Origin: Mesosutterella faecium
Lineage (GTDB): Bacteria; Pseudomonadota; Gammaproteobacteria; Burkholderiales; Burkholderiaceae_F
Assembly (NCBI RefSeq): GCF_022809315.2
Contig: NZ_JAKZJU020000002.1
Coordinates: 1-64,000, forward strand
Length of the DNA stretch: 64,000 bases
Direction of reading: 5' to 3'
Positions 16,251-26,205 of the stretch are shown here, one piece after another (within the stretch, counting starts at the first letter, position 1; the number at the start of each line of letters is the position of its first letter). The notes beneath the pieces are model-generated. The model did no database searches. It had not been told where the DNA came from and saw nothing but the letters and a program-made list of their open reading frames with translations. The position numbers were made by a program, and so were the translations under genes.

Positions 16251-18321
16251 TCAGGAAGCGGCGGCTTCCCTGAGATTTCGGAACAGGGATCCCTTTTGCA
16301 GCAGCTCAGCGGGCCGGCCCTGCTCCGCGATCCTGCCTTTATCGAGCACGACAACCCGGTCCGCTTCCTCAGCCATGGAGAGGCGGTGGGCGATGACAAG
16401 GCACGTGCGTCCTTCCATGGGCTTTCCGAGGGCCGCCTTGAGGGCGCCTCCGTCCGGAGGTCCAGGGCGCTCGTCGCCTCGTCGAGGATCAGGACGGGCG
16501 CGTCTTTCAGTAGGGCGCGGGCTATCGAGATCAGCTGCCGCTGGCCCCCCGAGAGGCTCGAGCCGGCCTCCCCGACCGGGGTGTCGAGCCCGCGCGGGAG
16601 TGCCGCGGCCAGAGGCCGCAGCCCGGCGGCCTCGGCGGCTTTCTCAATCTCCGCCTGCGGCGCCCCAGGCCTTGAGAAGGCGATCCCTGATCGTGCGTTC
16701 GAGCAGCACGACCTCCTGCCCGACATAGGCGATCGAAGAGCGAAGTGCGGAAAGCGAGTATTCCCTGAGGCCGGTCCCGTCGAGGGTGACCCTGCCTTCC
16801 GTGGGATCGCGGAACCGCGGCAGGAGCGAGGCGAGGCTCGACTTCCCGCAGCCCGATTCGCCCACGAGCGCGAGCTTCTCCCCCGGGGCAATTTCGAGGT
16901 TCACTTGCCTCAGGGCCGCTTTGTCCGCTCCCGGGTAGGTGAGGCTCACGTTTTCAAAGGCGATGCGGCCGGGACGGGGCCCCGGCGGCTTCGTCCCCGC
17001 ATCGCTCTCCAGAGGTTCGTCGAGCATCTCGAAGACGTTCGAGGCGGCTGCGGAAATGGCTGTGAAGGTAGCGTTCAGCCCCGAAAGGTTCTGAACAGGC
17101 GTCTTCAAGAGCAGCAGCGCGGTGAGGAAGGTCACGAATTCCCCGAACGAGAACTGCCCGGCCTGCGCCTGCAGGAGCGCCGCTGCGACGACGAGGGCCA
17201 CTCCGGCCATGGTGATCAGCTGCGAGACCGGGGTGCCCAAGGCCTTCTTGCGGAGTGTTTCGTAGGCCGCAAGGAAGGCCTCTCGGTTGATCCGGGCAAA
17301 GCGCTTTGCCTCGAAGCCGCAGGCCCCGGCAAGCTTGACGGTCGCCCAGGCCGCGTACGTCTCCTCGACCCGGGAGATCATTTCGGCCACCATCTGCTGG
17401 CTTTGCTTCACGGAACGCTTCATGCGGAGCGAGATGATCCGCAGGGCCCACGCGAGCGCGGCCCGATTACGAAGCTGATGAGCGTGAGGCGCCAGTTCTG
17501 CCAGAAAAGGACTGCAAGGAGCGAGGCGACCTGAAGCGAGTCCCGCACGAGGACCGTGAAGGCGCCGATCGAACCCGAGAGGGCGAGGTTCGCCTCGTTC
17601 ACGAAGCGCGAAGCGATGACGCCAGAGGACCACCGCGCGGCGGTTTCCTCGGGCCGGTGCAGCAGCCTCGAAAAGAGCCTGCCGCGCATGTCGCGCAGGA
17701 TTTTCTGAGTCACGCGGGCAAGGAGCGCGCTCGAGCAGAGCGTGCACAGGGAAAAGAGCAGGGTGACCGCGATAAGCGCGAGCGGTGCCGCGGCGCTCCA
17801 GTCTCCGGAGCTGTAGAAGCTCAGATCGGTGAGCCGCCCCAGGAGCGTCGCCGTGAGAAACGAGCAGGCCGCCGTTCCGGTGAGAAAGATCGCCGCTGCG
17901 GCAAGCTCCAGGGCGTGGGGCCTGAGGCAGGGCAGCACCGCGACGATCACCGGGGCGAGGGCGAGGCACACGAGCAAGAGCTTCCAGTCATGCCAGAGCA
18001 GAATGGCCGTGAGGAAAATCACCTGGGCGGTGTCGCGAAAGAGGGTGATGCAGTTCTTCGCGGCGCCCGAGAGCGCCGCGTTCGCCTCGTTTGCGAACCG
18101 CGAGGCGGCCTCGCCCGCAGTGGTTTCAAGGTGGGCCTGGGCGGGCCAGCGAAGAATACGCTCGAACATCTCCTGGCGCAGCGTCTCAAGCACCCCCTGG
18201 CTCACCCGCCCGAGGAGGGTCTGGCTCATGTACATGCTCGCGCCGTGCAGCGCTGCAATGAGGACGGGGGCCGCGGGGGCCGCCCAGGCAATCCAGGCCG
18301 CGCGGCCTCTGCAATGCTCAT
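16251..18321 (-). pseudogene. ABC exporter (MsbA-like permease-ATPase), multiply frameshifted
   Basis: Transmembrane and nucleotide-binding parts are all present but spread over at least four frames. The N-terminal membrane part is at 17420-18235. The rest of the membrane domain and Walker A (GESGCGKSS) come next. The signature [16 protein letters not shown] with Walker [13 protein letters not shown] is in a third frame. The H-loop segment ([13 protein letters not shown]) is in a fourth, ending LREAAAS-stop at 16251. The N-terminal part also holds two similar half-domains in series (both contain SRFxNEANxALSG), as if two exporter genes fused. It cannot make an intact transporter unless the shifts are sequencing errors. 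Confidence 0.75.
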
Positions 18322-18580
18322 GGGCTTGCTCCGGGGATGAAAAAGGGTCAGAGGTTTTGGCGCAAACACTAGCCGCTCCCGGAGCAAAAAAGCGTCAAGA
18401 AGACAGGGTCCGGAAAATAAGGTTATCCAATGTTTTTAAATTTTATAAAAATAGTTATACATAATTTTATAGATTTTATTTCAGCATTGGTTTATTGAAG
18501 AATTTGAAACAGATTTCTGCGAAGATTTTCACGCCGTCCGGTGCTAAGTTTGATCTCAGCCGGAACAAACGGGGAAATGG
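18322..18580. other. AT-rich intergenic region upstream of ada
   Basis: The first 80 bp are GC-rich leader-side sequence of the ABC exporter relic. From about 18415 to 18510 the DNA is strongly AT-rich (ATAAAAATAGTTATACATAA), a plausible promoter zone for ada. An Ada-box operator was not recognised. Confidence 0.4.
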
Positions 18581-19594
18581 ATGATGAACGATGAGGCCAA
18601 ATGGCAGGCGGTTCTTGCGATGGACAGGACGAAGGACGGGCTTTTCGTCTACGGGGTGAAAAGCACGGGGATCTACTGCCGGCCATCCTGCGCTTCGAAA
18701 AAGCCGAAACGGGAGAACGTCCTGTTTTTTAACACCCCCGCCGAGGCCGAGCGGGCGGGGTTCCGCGCCTGCAGACGGTGCCGCCCGGACTCCATGGGCG
18801 GGGATCCCGGCCGGGAGCTCGCCGGGCGGGCGCGGGAGGTACTTTTGGAGCGCTTCCGCAACCCCGCCTCGGCGCGCGAGGCGCTCGACGGGCTCGGGGT
18901 GAGCCGGGAGCGGCTCTCGGAGGCGTACTGCCGGGCCTGGGGCGAGTCGCCCAAAAAAACGCTGGAGGCCCTGCGCTTCGAGGAGGCGAAAAAGAGCCTC
19001 GCCGGGGGCGTCTCGATTCTCAACGCGAGCGCGCTGCTCCACTTTGAGAGCGTCTCGGGCTTCTACGCGTTTTTTCGCCGGATGGGCGGCCTCACGCCGC
19101 GGGAATACCTGAAGGAGTGCGGGCGCGAGGAACAGGTCCTGCTGCTTGATTCGCCCCTCGGGCGGCTGAGGCTCAGCTCCATGGCAGGCCGCGTCACCGG
19201 GGTGCGGCTCGCCGCCGCGGGGGAGAAAGGCGGCGAGGATCCGGGGCCCGAGCTCTCAGAGCTCAAAAACGAGCTTCTTTCTTATTTCAAAGGAGAGTTG
19301 CGAGCCTTTCAGGTGCCCGTGGCGGCCGAGGGGACGCCCTTCATGAAGAAAGTCTGGAAGGCCCTCTCGGAAATCCCCTACGGTCAGACCATGACCTACC
19401 GGGAGCTCGCCCAGAAAATTGGCTGCCCTGCCTCGGCGCGGGCGGTCGGCATGGCCTGCAGGCGCAACCCCCTTCTGATCGTCGTGCCCTGCCACCGGGT
19501 GGTGGGTTCGAACGGCAGCCTCACGGGCTACGCGGCAGGGGTGAAGGCGAAGGCCTGGCTGCTTGAGATGGAAAAACGGGCGGCCGCGCACTGA
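18581..19594 (+). CDS. ada: Ada methylphosphotriester/O6-methylguanine-DNA methyltransferase and activator
   Basis: 337 residues, close to the usual 350. The N-terminal AdaA zinc domain has the four Cys in YCRPSC and CRRCRP, the first accepting methyl from phosphotriesters. A middle AraC-type helix-turn-helix follows, ending FYAFFRRMGGLTPREYLKE. The C-terminal methyltransferase has the active-site IVVPCHRVVGSNGSLTGYA. The protein repairs alkylated DNA and activates the adaptive response. Two consecutive ATGs (18581 and 18584) are possible starts. It looks intact and monocistronic. Confidence 0.92.
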   Translation: MMNDEAKWQAVLAMDRTKDGLFVYGVKSTGIYCRPSCASKKPKRENVLFFNTPAEAERAGFRACRRCRPDSMGGDPGRELAGRAREVLLERFRNPASAREALDGLGVSRERLSEAYCRAWGESPKKTLEALRFEEAKKSLAGGVSILNASALLHFESVSGFYAFFRRMGGLTPREYLKECGREEQVLLLDSPLGRLRLSSMAGRVTGVRLAAAGEKGGEDPGPELSELKNELLSYFKGELRAFQVPVAAEGTPFMKKVWKALSEIPYGQTMTYRELAQKIGCPASARAVGMACRRNPLLIVVPCHRVVGSNGSLTGYAAGVKAKAWLLEMEKRAAAH

Positions 19595-19629
19595 AAAAAC
19601 TGCGGGTCCTTCCGCCGAAAGGCGCAGGA

Positions 19630-19660
19630 GGGGCGCTGGGGAAAAAGCGCCCCCTTCGGG
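19630..19660. terminator. Possible bidirectional terminator between ada and phoA
   Basis: The inverted repeat GGGGCGC (19630-19636) with GCGCCCC (19647-19653), loop containing AAAAA, lies between two convergent genes. There is no strong T-tract, so the call is tentative. Confidence 0.35.
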
Positions 19661-19707
19661 GAGCAGGAAGAAAAGGGAGGCAGCGGGCCGTTCAATGCTC
19701 GTCCGGC

Positions 19708-21123
19708 TTACTTCAGGCGCAGGGCGCGGCGGATGATGTAGTGCACGTCGGTCTGGTCGATGAGGCCGGTGACGTTCGCGGCCTGGGGGCCGTAGGCCGC
19801 TACGCGCACCTGGGTGCCCGTGTGCGTCATGTCCACCTTGTCGTCTTCCGGAACGGCCGTGCCGTAGCCGATCACCATGACGCTGCCGTCGGCTGTGCGC
19901 AGCTTCTGCGTGAGGCCCGGGCTCGTGGTGTCAAGCGGCAGGATCTGGCTCGAGTGCGCGTGGTCGGCCGTGACGATCACAAGCGTGTCGCCCTTTTTCT
20001 TTGCGAATTCGAGCGCGACCTGCACGGCTTCGTCAAGATCGACCGTCTCGCCGAACTGACCGCAGGGGTTGGCGGCGTGATCCTGCTTGTCGATCGAGGC
20101 GCCCTCAACCTGCAGGAAGAAGCCCTTGGGGCTGCCTTTGAGCAGATCGATCGCCTTGCGGGTCATCGCGGCCAGGGTCGGAATGTCACTGGTCCGCTTC
20201 GCATTGTTTTGGCAGGTCACGACAGGAACGTCTTTGGCGTAGCCCTTCTCAACCGCCCTCGGGCCCTGCCAGCGCACCGGCATATTGCCTTCGGCGAAGA
20301 GCCCGAGCAGCGGGGCCTTCTGGTTTGCGCGCTTCACGGCCGCGAGCTCGTCGGCGGTTCGGACCACCTGGAAGCCGCGCTCGCGGGCCTGCTCCATCAG
20401 GGTCTTGCCTTCCCACTTGCCGGCCTTCGCCTTTTCAGCAAAGCTCTTTGCACCGCCGCCCAGCGTCACGTCGGGACGGGTGTTGAGCAGCTGCTCGGTG
20501 ATGGAGCCGAGGCCCCCGTTTTCAAGGGCGTTCTTCGGGCACTGCTTGGAGGTGCGCTCCGGGCCGTAGCACTTGCGCGCGGTCACGTGCGAGACGAGGA
20601 CGGCGGGCGTCGCGTCCTGGATTTCCGAGGTGGTCACGTTGCCCGTGGCCATCCCCGCGGCCTTCGTCATTTCAATGAGCGTCCTGCGGGGATTGCCCTT
20701 GATGTCGACGCCGATCGCGCCGTTGTAGGTCTTCACTCCGGTCGACCAGGCGGTGCCCGAGGCGGCCGAGTCGGTCACGTAGTTGGGCGTGCCGGAGTCC
20801 TTGTTGAGCGAGTAGTGAGTGTAGGAGCCGGTGAAGGGCAGGGCGTCCAGCCCCTTGAAGAAGCCGCCCGCGCCGAGCGCGTAGTTGCGGGCGCCCGTGA
20901 TCTCGGCGTAGCCCATGCCGTCGCCGATCATCAGAATCACGTTCTTCGGGCGCTTTGAGCTGATGAGTGCCTTGATCGCGGCGCTCTGGTCGCCGTGAAT
21001 GCGGGCCGCCGCCCCGGGCTGCGTGAGGTCGCTGCCAGTGGCCGGGCGGTCCATGAGGCCCTGGGCCATGACGCCGGCGGAAAGCGCCGAGAGAACGCCG
21101 AGAGAGATCACTGTCTTAAGCAT
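19708..21123 (-). CDS. phoA: Alkaline phosphatase, periplasmic
   Basis: 471 residues from ATG 21123. The signal peptide [20 protein letters not shown] is cleaved after AMA-like GVMA-Q. The alkaline phosphatase fold shows metal ligands in MIGDGMG, the nucleophile serine in [14 protein letters not shown] (DSAAS), the metal-binding [22 protein letters not shown], and a late His in MTHTGTQV. It hydrolyses phosphomonoesters in the periplasm. A longer frame to 21216 has no signal peptide and crosses the PHO box, so it is rejected. The PHO box at 21183-21200 indicates phosphate-starvation control by PhoB. Confidence 0.93.
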   Translation of the reverse strand: MLKTVISLGVLSALSAGVMAQGLMDRPATGSDLTQPGAAARIHGDQSAAIKALISSKRPKNVILMIGDGMGYAEITGARNYALGAGGFFKGLDALPFTGSYTHYSLNKDSGTPNYVTDSAASGTAWSTGVKTYNGAIGVDIKGNPRRTLIEMTKAAGMATGNVTTSEIQDATPAVLVSHVTARKCYGPERTSKQCPKNALENGGLGSITEQLLNTRPDVTLGGGAKSFAEKAKAGKWEGKTLMEQARERGFQVVRTADELAAVKRANQKAPLLGLFAEGNMPVRWQGPRAVEKGYAKDVPVVTCQNNAKRTSDIPTLAAMTRKAIDLLKGSPKGFFLQVEGASIDKQDHAANPCGQFGETVDLDEAVQVALEFAKKKGDTLVIVTADHAHSSQILPLDTTSPGLTQKLRTADGSVMVIGYGTAVPEDDKVDMTHTGTQVRVAAYGPQAANVTGLIDQTDVHYIIRRALRLK

Positions 21124-21182
21124 GTCTTTTCTGTCTGCCTTTTGTGTGTCGGTTGGAACTTGTCCAATCCTACGGAGGCGCT

Positions 21183-21200
21183 GTGACGGAAAGACGACAG
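21183..21200 (-). promoter_or_regulatory. PHO box (PhoB operator) upstream of phoA
   Basis: On the minus strand the 18-mer CTGTCGT-cttt-CCGTCAC matches the tandem CTGTCAT-n4-CTGTCAY layout, with a further GTCAC 11 bp upstream. It lies about 60-77 bp before the phoA start codon. Confidence 0.75.
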
Positions 21201-21215
21201 TTTTGTGACGATTCA

Positions 21216-21690
21216 ATGACCAGCCTTGGGGTGGTTTCCCAAGTTGCAGAGGCCCTCGGTTTTTCAGATTGATGGCAGGGCGGAGGTGGAATTTTTAATT
21301 TTCAGAGTTCGGAAATGCCTTTTTATCAGCAAAAAGTATTAGGTCGAATTACTCAGAAAATGGGATGATGATGTGAATTTCGATGGAATTTTATTGAAAG
21401 CAATTTAAATAAATATTTATATAAAACATATATTTATATTAAAACATTGAAAATACAAATAAACAGAATTTTTAAATTAAAAATCAAAAATATTTAAAAG
21501 ATTAAATTTAAATCAATTTAACCGTTATTCTAAATATGAATATCGATAAAATTACAATAAAATCAATTATTAATAATTATTTTCGAATTGTGAAAAATAG
21601 TTTTTTGTAAAATGATAAAAATTTTAGATTTGATAAATGTCAAACTAAAAAAATCAGGCGCTCTGCAAAATGCAATTCAAGGAAAAGATC
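21216..21690. other. Very AT-rich intergenic region
   Basis: Apart from the first 80 bp, about 400 bp consist mainly of A and T with many TAAAT/ATTTA runs, in sharp contrast to the GC-rich genes around. It separates the divergent phoA and LysR genes and probably holds the LysR promoter and binding sites. No gene or clear hairpin is seen. Confidence 0.5.
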
Positions 21691-22662
21691 ATGAATCTGG
21701 AATCGCTCACATATCGACACTTAAGAGTTTTTCTGGCTCTGTACAAATCACGCAGCGCGAGCAGGGTGGCAGAAGAACTGAAGATGACGAACTCGGCCAT
21801 CACCCGGACGATCGCCTGTCTGCGCGAAATTTTTTCCGACCAGCTGTTCGTAAGGACTAACAAAGGCTTCGAGGTTACGGCCAAGGCTACGGAAATCGCT
21901 CCCTTCATCAGCCACCTGACCGAACAGTATCGGAAACTCGACAAAGAGTTTGCGGGATTTCAGCCGGATCAGTCCGAAAGCTACTTTGAAATACTGCTTT
22001 ACGACGAATTCTGCTTCGCAGTTCAAAAGGTCATCCGCGAGGAAATCCTTCCGGTAGCACCGCACATGCATTTCAACGTGCGCATCCTGAACTACGACTG
22101 CGGATCCGACATCGCCAGCGGAAAAGTTGATTTTGCCGTTGTCTATGAAGGTTTCGATGACAAGCGGCTCAATTACGAATGCTTTGCGCACACCCACGAC
22201 ATCTACCTTCTCTTTAGGAAAGGGCACCCTCTTGAAGGGCGGACGGATTTGACTGTGGAGGACCTGGCGCGCTATCGGGTCCTCGAAATAGACAACTACG
22301 ACGATCTGGCCTGCCCTCTCCTCGTGGAGGTCTGCAGACAGTACGGGGGCCAGATGGGGATCGACGAATACACCGAAAGTGTGTCGGCTGCATTCCAGAC
22401 ACTGGCTGAGACGGATTCCGTCACGGTGGTCTGCAACCAGTTCACGCTCAATTTCGCGGATTCTGTGAAAAACCTGAGCTATGTCAGGCTGCCTGCAGCC
22501 ATCCAGGGGCGCATCAAGGCGATGCGCAATCAGGTGAGGCCGATCGGAAATTACGTGGTTTATGGAAACGCCAATCAGTCTCAGGCTTTCCGTTTTGTGA
22601 AGGACAAGCTTGTCGGAGGGCTGGGACAGGCCTGGCAGGCGGCAGAAAAAATGCGGAGGTGA
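21691..22662 (+). CDS. LysR-family transcriptional regulator
   Basis: 323 residues from MNLESLTYRHLRVFLAL. The ATG at 21691 is preferred over the in-frame ATG at 21670 because AAGGAAAAG precedes it at ribosome-binding distance. The N-terminal winged helix-turn-helix (ASRVAEELKMTNSAITRTI) is followed by a substrate-binding effector domain (residues about 90-300). It is directly upstream of, and parallel to, the molybdoenzyme operon, so it probably controls that operon in response to a substrate or redox signal. The inducer is unknown. Confidence 0.88.
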   Translation: MNLESLTYRHLRVFLALYKSRSASRVAEELKMTNSAITRTIACLREIFSDQLFVRTNKGFEVTAKATEIAPFISHLTEQYRKLDKEFAGFQPDQSESYFEILLYDEFCFAVQKVIREEILPVAPHMHFNVRILNYDCGSDIASGKVDFAVVYEGFDDKRLNYECFAHTHDIYLLFRKGHPLEGRTDLTVEDLARYRVLEIDNYDDLACPLLVEVCRQYGGQMGIDEYTESVSAAFQTLAETDSVTVVCNQFTLNFADSVKNLSYVRLPAAIQGRIKAMRNQVRPIGNYVVYGNANQSQAFRFVKDKLVGGLGQAWQAAEKMRR

Positions 22663-22747
22663 ACAGGATCGGACAATTTCAGAATCGGGTTTCAGAGCAA
22701 GATTGACTTCATTTTAATAATAAAAACAAATAAATAGGAGACAAACT

Positions 22748-24955
22748 ATGAGAGTTTCTCGTCGTGATTTATTGAAAGGTGCGGGGGCTACTGTTGCAGT
22801 AGGCGGCCTGTCCGGCCTCATGATTGGCTCCGCGAGCGCAATGCATTCCGTTGGCGCCAATCCGGTGCTGCTTGATAAGCGCAGCGGGACGGTGAAGTAC
22901 CACAGCTGCCTGAGAAACTGCGCTGACCGCTGTCTCATGAAGTTCCGCGTCCAGGACGGACGCATGACCTTTGTGAGCGGCGCCGAGGAGCAGTTCAAAA
23001 CCGGAACGTGCCCCTGCGTGAAGGGCCAGACGTACGTGGAATACACCTATGCACCCGACCGGATCCTGCACCCGATGGTGCGGGTAGGGGAAAAGGGTTC
23101 CGGAAAGTGGAAGCGCATCACCTGGGACGAGGCATGGGATATCCTCGTCAAGAAAACCAATGAAGTCGTAGAAAAATACGGTTCTGAAGCCGTACTGCCG
23201 TATTCCTACTCCGGCAACTACGGTGCGATCGGCATGAGAGCCGCAGGAGACCGGTTCTTTAACCGTCTGGGTTCCTCGGTGCTGGACCGTTTGGTCTGTA
23301 CGGAAGGCGGCGTCGCGGGCTACGGCAGCGTACAGGGCACGACCGACGGCCCGGATCCCGAAACCATTCCGGGGTGCGACTGCTATGTGTCCTGGGGCTT
23401 CAACGAAACCGTTTCCAACGTCCATGGCATCAAATACATCAACATGGCACGTGACAACGGCGCGAAAGTTCTGGCCGTCAACCCCAACCGTACTCCGATC
23501 TGCTCCCAGGCCGATGTCTATCTGCAGCCCCGTCCCTCGACCGACGCGTATGTGGCGGTTGGGGTAATGAAGTACATGCTGGAGCACGGGCTCGAAGACA
23601 AGGAGTTCATGGAGAAGTGCTGCATTGGCGCCGACAAAGCCGTGGCCCGCATCAATTCCATTTCCTGGGACGAAATTGTCAAGACAACGGATCTTAAGCG
23701 TGAAGAGATCGAGGAATGGGCCAAGGTCTACTGCAATGCGAAAAAAGTGATCATCCGCGGCGGCTACGGCATGCAGCGCAACTTCAACGGCGCGCGCATG
23801 ACTCGGGCGATTGGCATCATGCAGGCGATGCACGGGATGTTCGACAAGCCCAACGCCGGCATCATCTATGACAATGTCCGACCGATCACGGGTATGAACC
23901 TGGACAAAGGCAGGGGTAACTTCCTGCGCAAGGGCGAGCAGCAGCACGTCAACATGACGGATTTGGATACTGCCCTTCTGGGAGAAAACCCGACCACTGA
24001 GGGGCGCAAGATCAAGCCGATCCATGAGCTCGTCATCTACAACGGCAATCCCGTCGCCGTCTCCCCGAACGTGAATCAGGTGATCCGCAACCTGAAGCGC
24101 GATGATCTCTTCGTGGTCGGCTTCGACATGATCATGACCGACTCCATGCAGTACTGCGACCTGCTGCTGCCGGCCTCCACCCAGTTCGAGACAGACGACA
24201 TCATCGGCGACTATCAGTGTTGGTTCGTCCAGATCTGTGAGAAAGTCATCGAACCGCTGGGCGAATCGAAGCCGAATCTCACTTTCTTTGAGGAATGGGC
24301 CCATCGGATGGGCTACACGGATCCTGCTTTCGATGAGACGGCCTTTGACATCATGCGCGACTTCCTGACGGATGCCGCCCCGTGGTACAAGGGCGTGACG
24401 GTTGAACGGCTGCAGAAGGAAAAGTTCATTAAGCTGCCGCTGCCAGAAAGCGTGCCTGTCCGCCATGGCCAGAAGTGCGGGACGCCTTCCGGAAAGATTG
24501 AACTCTATTCAGAATCCATGAAGAAGGCGGGATTTGATCCGGTGGTCGATCTTGGATTGCCGGAAAGCGAAATGCCTCCGGAAGAAAAGAAGCTCCCCTT
24601 CCGCATGCTCTCGCCCGGCATCCCCCAGCGTGTCAATTCGTCCTTCTACAACGTGAAGTACATCCGCGCCTTCAATGCCTACGAGTGCGAAATCAACCCG
24701 GCGGATGCCAAGAAGCTGGGCATTGCGGCAGGAGACCGCGTGAAGCTTTCCAACCAGCGTGGAACCGCATACTTCATCGCGCGCCTGACCACTCGCGTGC
24801 GCCCGGGCGTGGTGAGGACAACCAAGTGCAACTGGCGCTCCACCAATCCCTTCGGTCACAACACGAACACCAACAGCCTCACGACAGGCAAGCTCTCGGA
24901 CTTGGGCGGCGGCTCTGCATATCACTCGACCCGCGTTGCGGTGGCAAAGGCTTAA
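22748..24955 (+). CDS. DMSO-reductase-family molybdopterin oxidoreductase, catalytic subunit
   Basis: 735 residues with a Tat signal peptide (VSRRDLLKGAGATVAVGG), so it is exported folded. The N-terminal [4Fe-4S] site is formed by CLRNCADRC and a later Cys in GTCPC. The bis-MGD fold has a predicted molybdenum ligand Cys184 in DRLVCTEGGVAGYG, aligned with the Sec/Cys of formate dehydrogenases but lacking the His that follows there. The C-terminal molybdopterin dinucleotide-binding domain is recognisable (CEINPADAKKLGIAAGDRV). AGGAG precedes the ATG. With the next three genes it forms a membrane-anchored reductase or dehydrogenase. The substrate is unknown; formate is unlikely from the missing His. 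Confidence 0.85.
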   Translation: MRVSRRDLLKGAGATVAVGGLSGLMIGSASAMHSVGANPVLLDKRSGTVKYHSCLRNCADRCLMKFRVQDGRMTFVSGAEEQFKTGTCPCVKGQTYVEYTYAPDRILHPMVRVGEKGSGKWKRITWDEAWDILVKKTNEVVEKYGSEAVLPYSYSGNYGAIGMRAAGDRFFNRLGSSVLDRLVCTEGGVAGYGSVQGTTDGPDPETIPGCDCYVSWGFNETVSNVHGIKYINMARDNGAKVLAVNPNRTPICSQADVYLQPRPSTDAYVAVGVMKYMLEHGLEDKEFMEKCCIGADKAVARINSISWDEIVKTTDLKREEIEEWAKVYCNAKKVIIRGGYGMQRNFNGARMTRAIGIMQAMHGMFDKPNAGIIYDNVRPITGMNLDKGRGNFLRKGEQQHVNMTDLDTALLGENPTTEGRKIKPIHELVIYNGNPVAVSPNVNQVIRNLKRDDLFVVGFDMIMTDSMQYCDLLLPASTQFETDDIIGDYQCWFVQICEKVIEPLGESKPNLTFFEEWAHRMGYTDPAFDETAFDIMRDFLTDAAPWYKGVTVERLQKEKFIKLPLPESVPVRHGQKCGTPSGKIELYSESMKKAGFDPVVDLGLPESEMPPEEKKLPFRMLSPGIPQRVNSSFYNVKYIRAFNAYECEINPADAKKLGIAAGDRVKLSNQRGTAYFIARLTTRVRPGVVRTTKCNWRSTNPFGHNTNTNSLTTGKLSDLGGGSAYHSTRVAVAKA

Positions 24956-24970
24956 AGGAGGCGAACTCAA

Positions 24971-25525
24971 ATGGCAGAAAACAAACTTCAGAAAGGCTTC
25001 ATTTTCCGTCAGGAAAACTGCGTGGGTTGCGGTGGCTGCACGATCGCCTGCCAGATCCACAACGAGCTGCCGGAAGACGTCCGCTTCCGCAAGGTTGATC
25101 TCTATGAGGTGAAGGACTCCAGAGGCAGGATCCGCGACGTGTGGCTGTCTCATGCCTGCATGCACTGCTCGAACCCGAGCTGCATGGCTGTCTGCCCGGC
25201 CGGCGCATTCCTGAAGCGCGACGACGGCATTGTTGTGCTGGATCGAAGCAAGTGTACGGGTTGCGGACTTTGCAGGAGCGCCTGCCCCTACGATGCCATC
25301 GTGATCAGCAAAAAAGACGGCAAAGCGGCCAAATGCAATATGTGCATCGAACTGCTTGATGCCGGCCTGAACCCGGCCTGCGTCGACGGATGCCCGATTA
25401 AGTGCCTGAAAGTGGGCAATACGGCTCAGGTCCTCAACCAGACTCCGGATGCCTCCCGGCAGGGCATTGGCTATCGCGACGGCCCCAACAGGCCCAACAT
25501 GGTCATCATCAGGAGGCGCAGATAA
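24971..25525 (+). CDS. 4Fe-4S electron-transfer subunit (DmsB-like)
   Basis: 184 residues with four ferredoxin-type cysteine clusters: CVGCGGCTIAC; CMHCSNPSCMAVCP; CTGCGLCRSACP; and CNMCIELLDAG...CVDGCP. It has no signal peptide, so it probably crosses the membrane with the Tat-targeted catalytic subunit. It passes electrons between the catalytic subunit and the cytochrome b encoded two genes downstream. It starts 15 bp after the catalytic gene with an AAAGGAGG ribosome binding site. It is of standard length for DmsB/PhsB-type subunits. Confidence 0.9.
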   Translation: MAENKLQKGFIFRQENCVGCGGCTIACQIHNELPEDVRFRKVDLYEVKDSRGRIRDVWLSHACMHCSNPSCMAVCPAGAFLKRDDGIVVLDRSKCTGCGLCRSACPYDAIVISKKDGKAAKCNMCIELLDAGLNPACVDGCPIKCLKVGNTAQVLNQTPDASRQGIGYRDGPNRPNMVIIRRRR

Positions 25526-25527
25526 AG

Positions 25528-26205
25528 ATGGTCACAAGAGAGGGATGGGCTGGCGCTCGCGACTTTTTCCTTGCGTTTAAGGAAGGCTGCCAGAACGCCG
25601 GAAAAAAGGAAACTTTTCAAAGGCTTTCCAGCTGGGCGCAGAACCATGGCGAAGAAGCCCTGGCCCGGGTTGCCGGAAAGTTTGCCGGCAGCGCCGAGGC
25701 GGCTGAGGTGGATTTCAACCGCATGTGCATCGGTCCGGGGAAGCTGACTGTCCCTCCCTATGAAAGCGTCTGGCGCACTCACACCCGCATCCTTAACAAT
25801 CGCTACTCGGCGGCCGTTCTCCACTCTTATGCGGAAGTCGGCCTTGCACTGGATCCCCGCTTCAATGAAATGGCCGATTTTTTCGGCAACGAGCTGGAAT
25901 TTCTGTATTACCTCGCATCGTTGCTGCAGGCTCATGAGAAAGCCGGGCATGCGGAGGTCTGTGAAGCCCTTGCCGAGGCGGCGGACCGCTTCTGGGCGGA
26001 ACATCTTGGACACTGGGCTCATGATTTTCTGCTGGCCTTCGCCCAAGATGCGCAGGAAGAGGTCTGGAAGGAGTGGGCGCGGGTTCTCGATCGAAAACTG
26101 AGTTCACTTTTTGAAGGCGTCAGTCTTTCGCAAGACATGACGGGCATGGAAAAAACCATTGCCGTACCTTCAGCCAATTCAAGGAACTGCTATGCAAATC
26201 ATTAA
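25528..26205 (+). CDS. TorD/DmsD-family molybdoenzyme chaperone
   Basis: 225 residues, all-helical, starting at ATG 25528 only 2 bp after the iron-sulphur subunit stop. The YxxExxFxG-type conserved core of TorD-like chaperones is seen as FFGNELEFLYYLASLLQ, and HLGHWAHDFLLAF matches the later helix (usual pattern H-x-x-W-x-P/D-x-F). Such chaperones hold the Tat catalytic subunit until cofactor insertion. Its last 14 bases overlap the cytochrome b gene, showing tight coupling. Confidence 0.8.
   Translation: MVTREGWAGARDFFLAFKEGCQNAGKKETFQRLSSWAQNHGEEALARVAGKFAGSAEAAEVDFNRMCIGPGKLTVPPYESVWRTHTRILNNRYSAAVLHSYAEVGLALDPRFNEMADFFGNELEFLYYLASLLQAHEKAGHAEVCEALAEAADRFWAEHLGHWAHDFLLAFAQDAQEEVWKEWARVLDRKLSSLFEGVSLSQDMTGMEKTIAVPSANSRNCYANH

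Noticed and set aside
22748..24955. Formate dehydrogenase alpha subunit
   Set aside because: The residue after the ligand Cys is not His and the surrounding HGPSVAG motif is missing, although the gamma-type cytochrome b is present.
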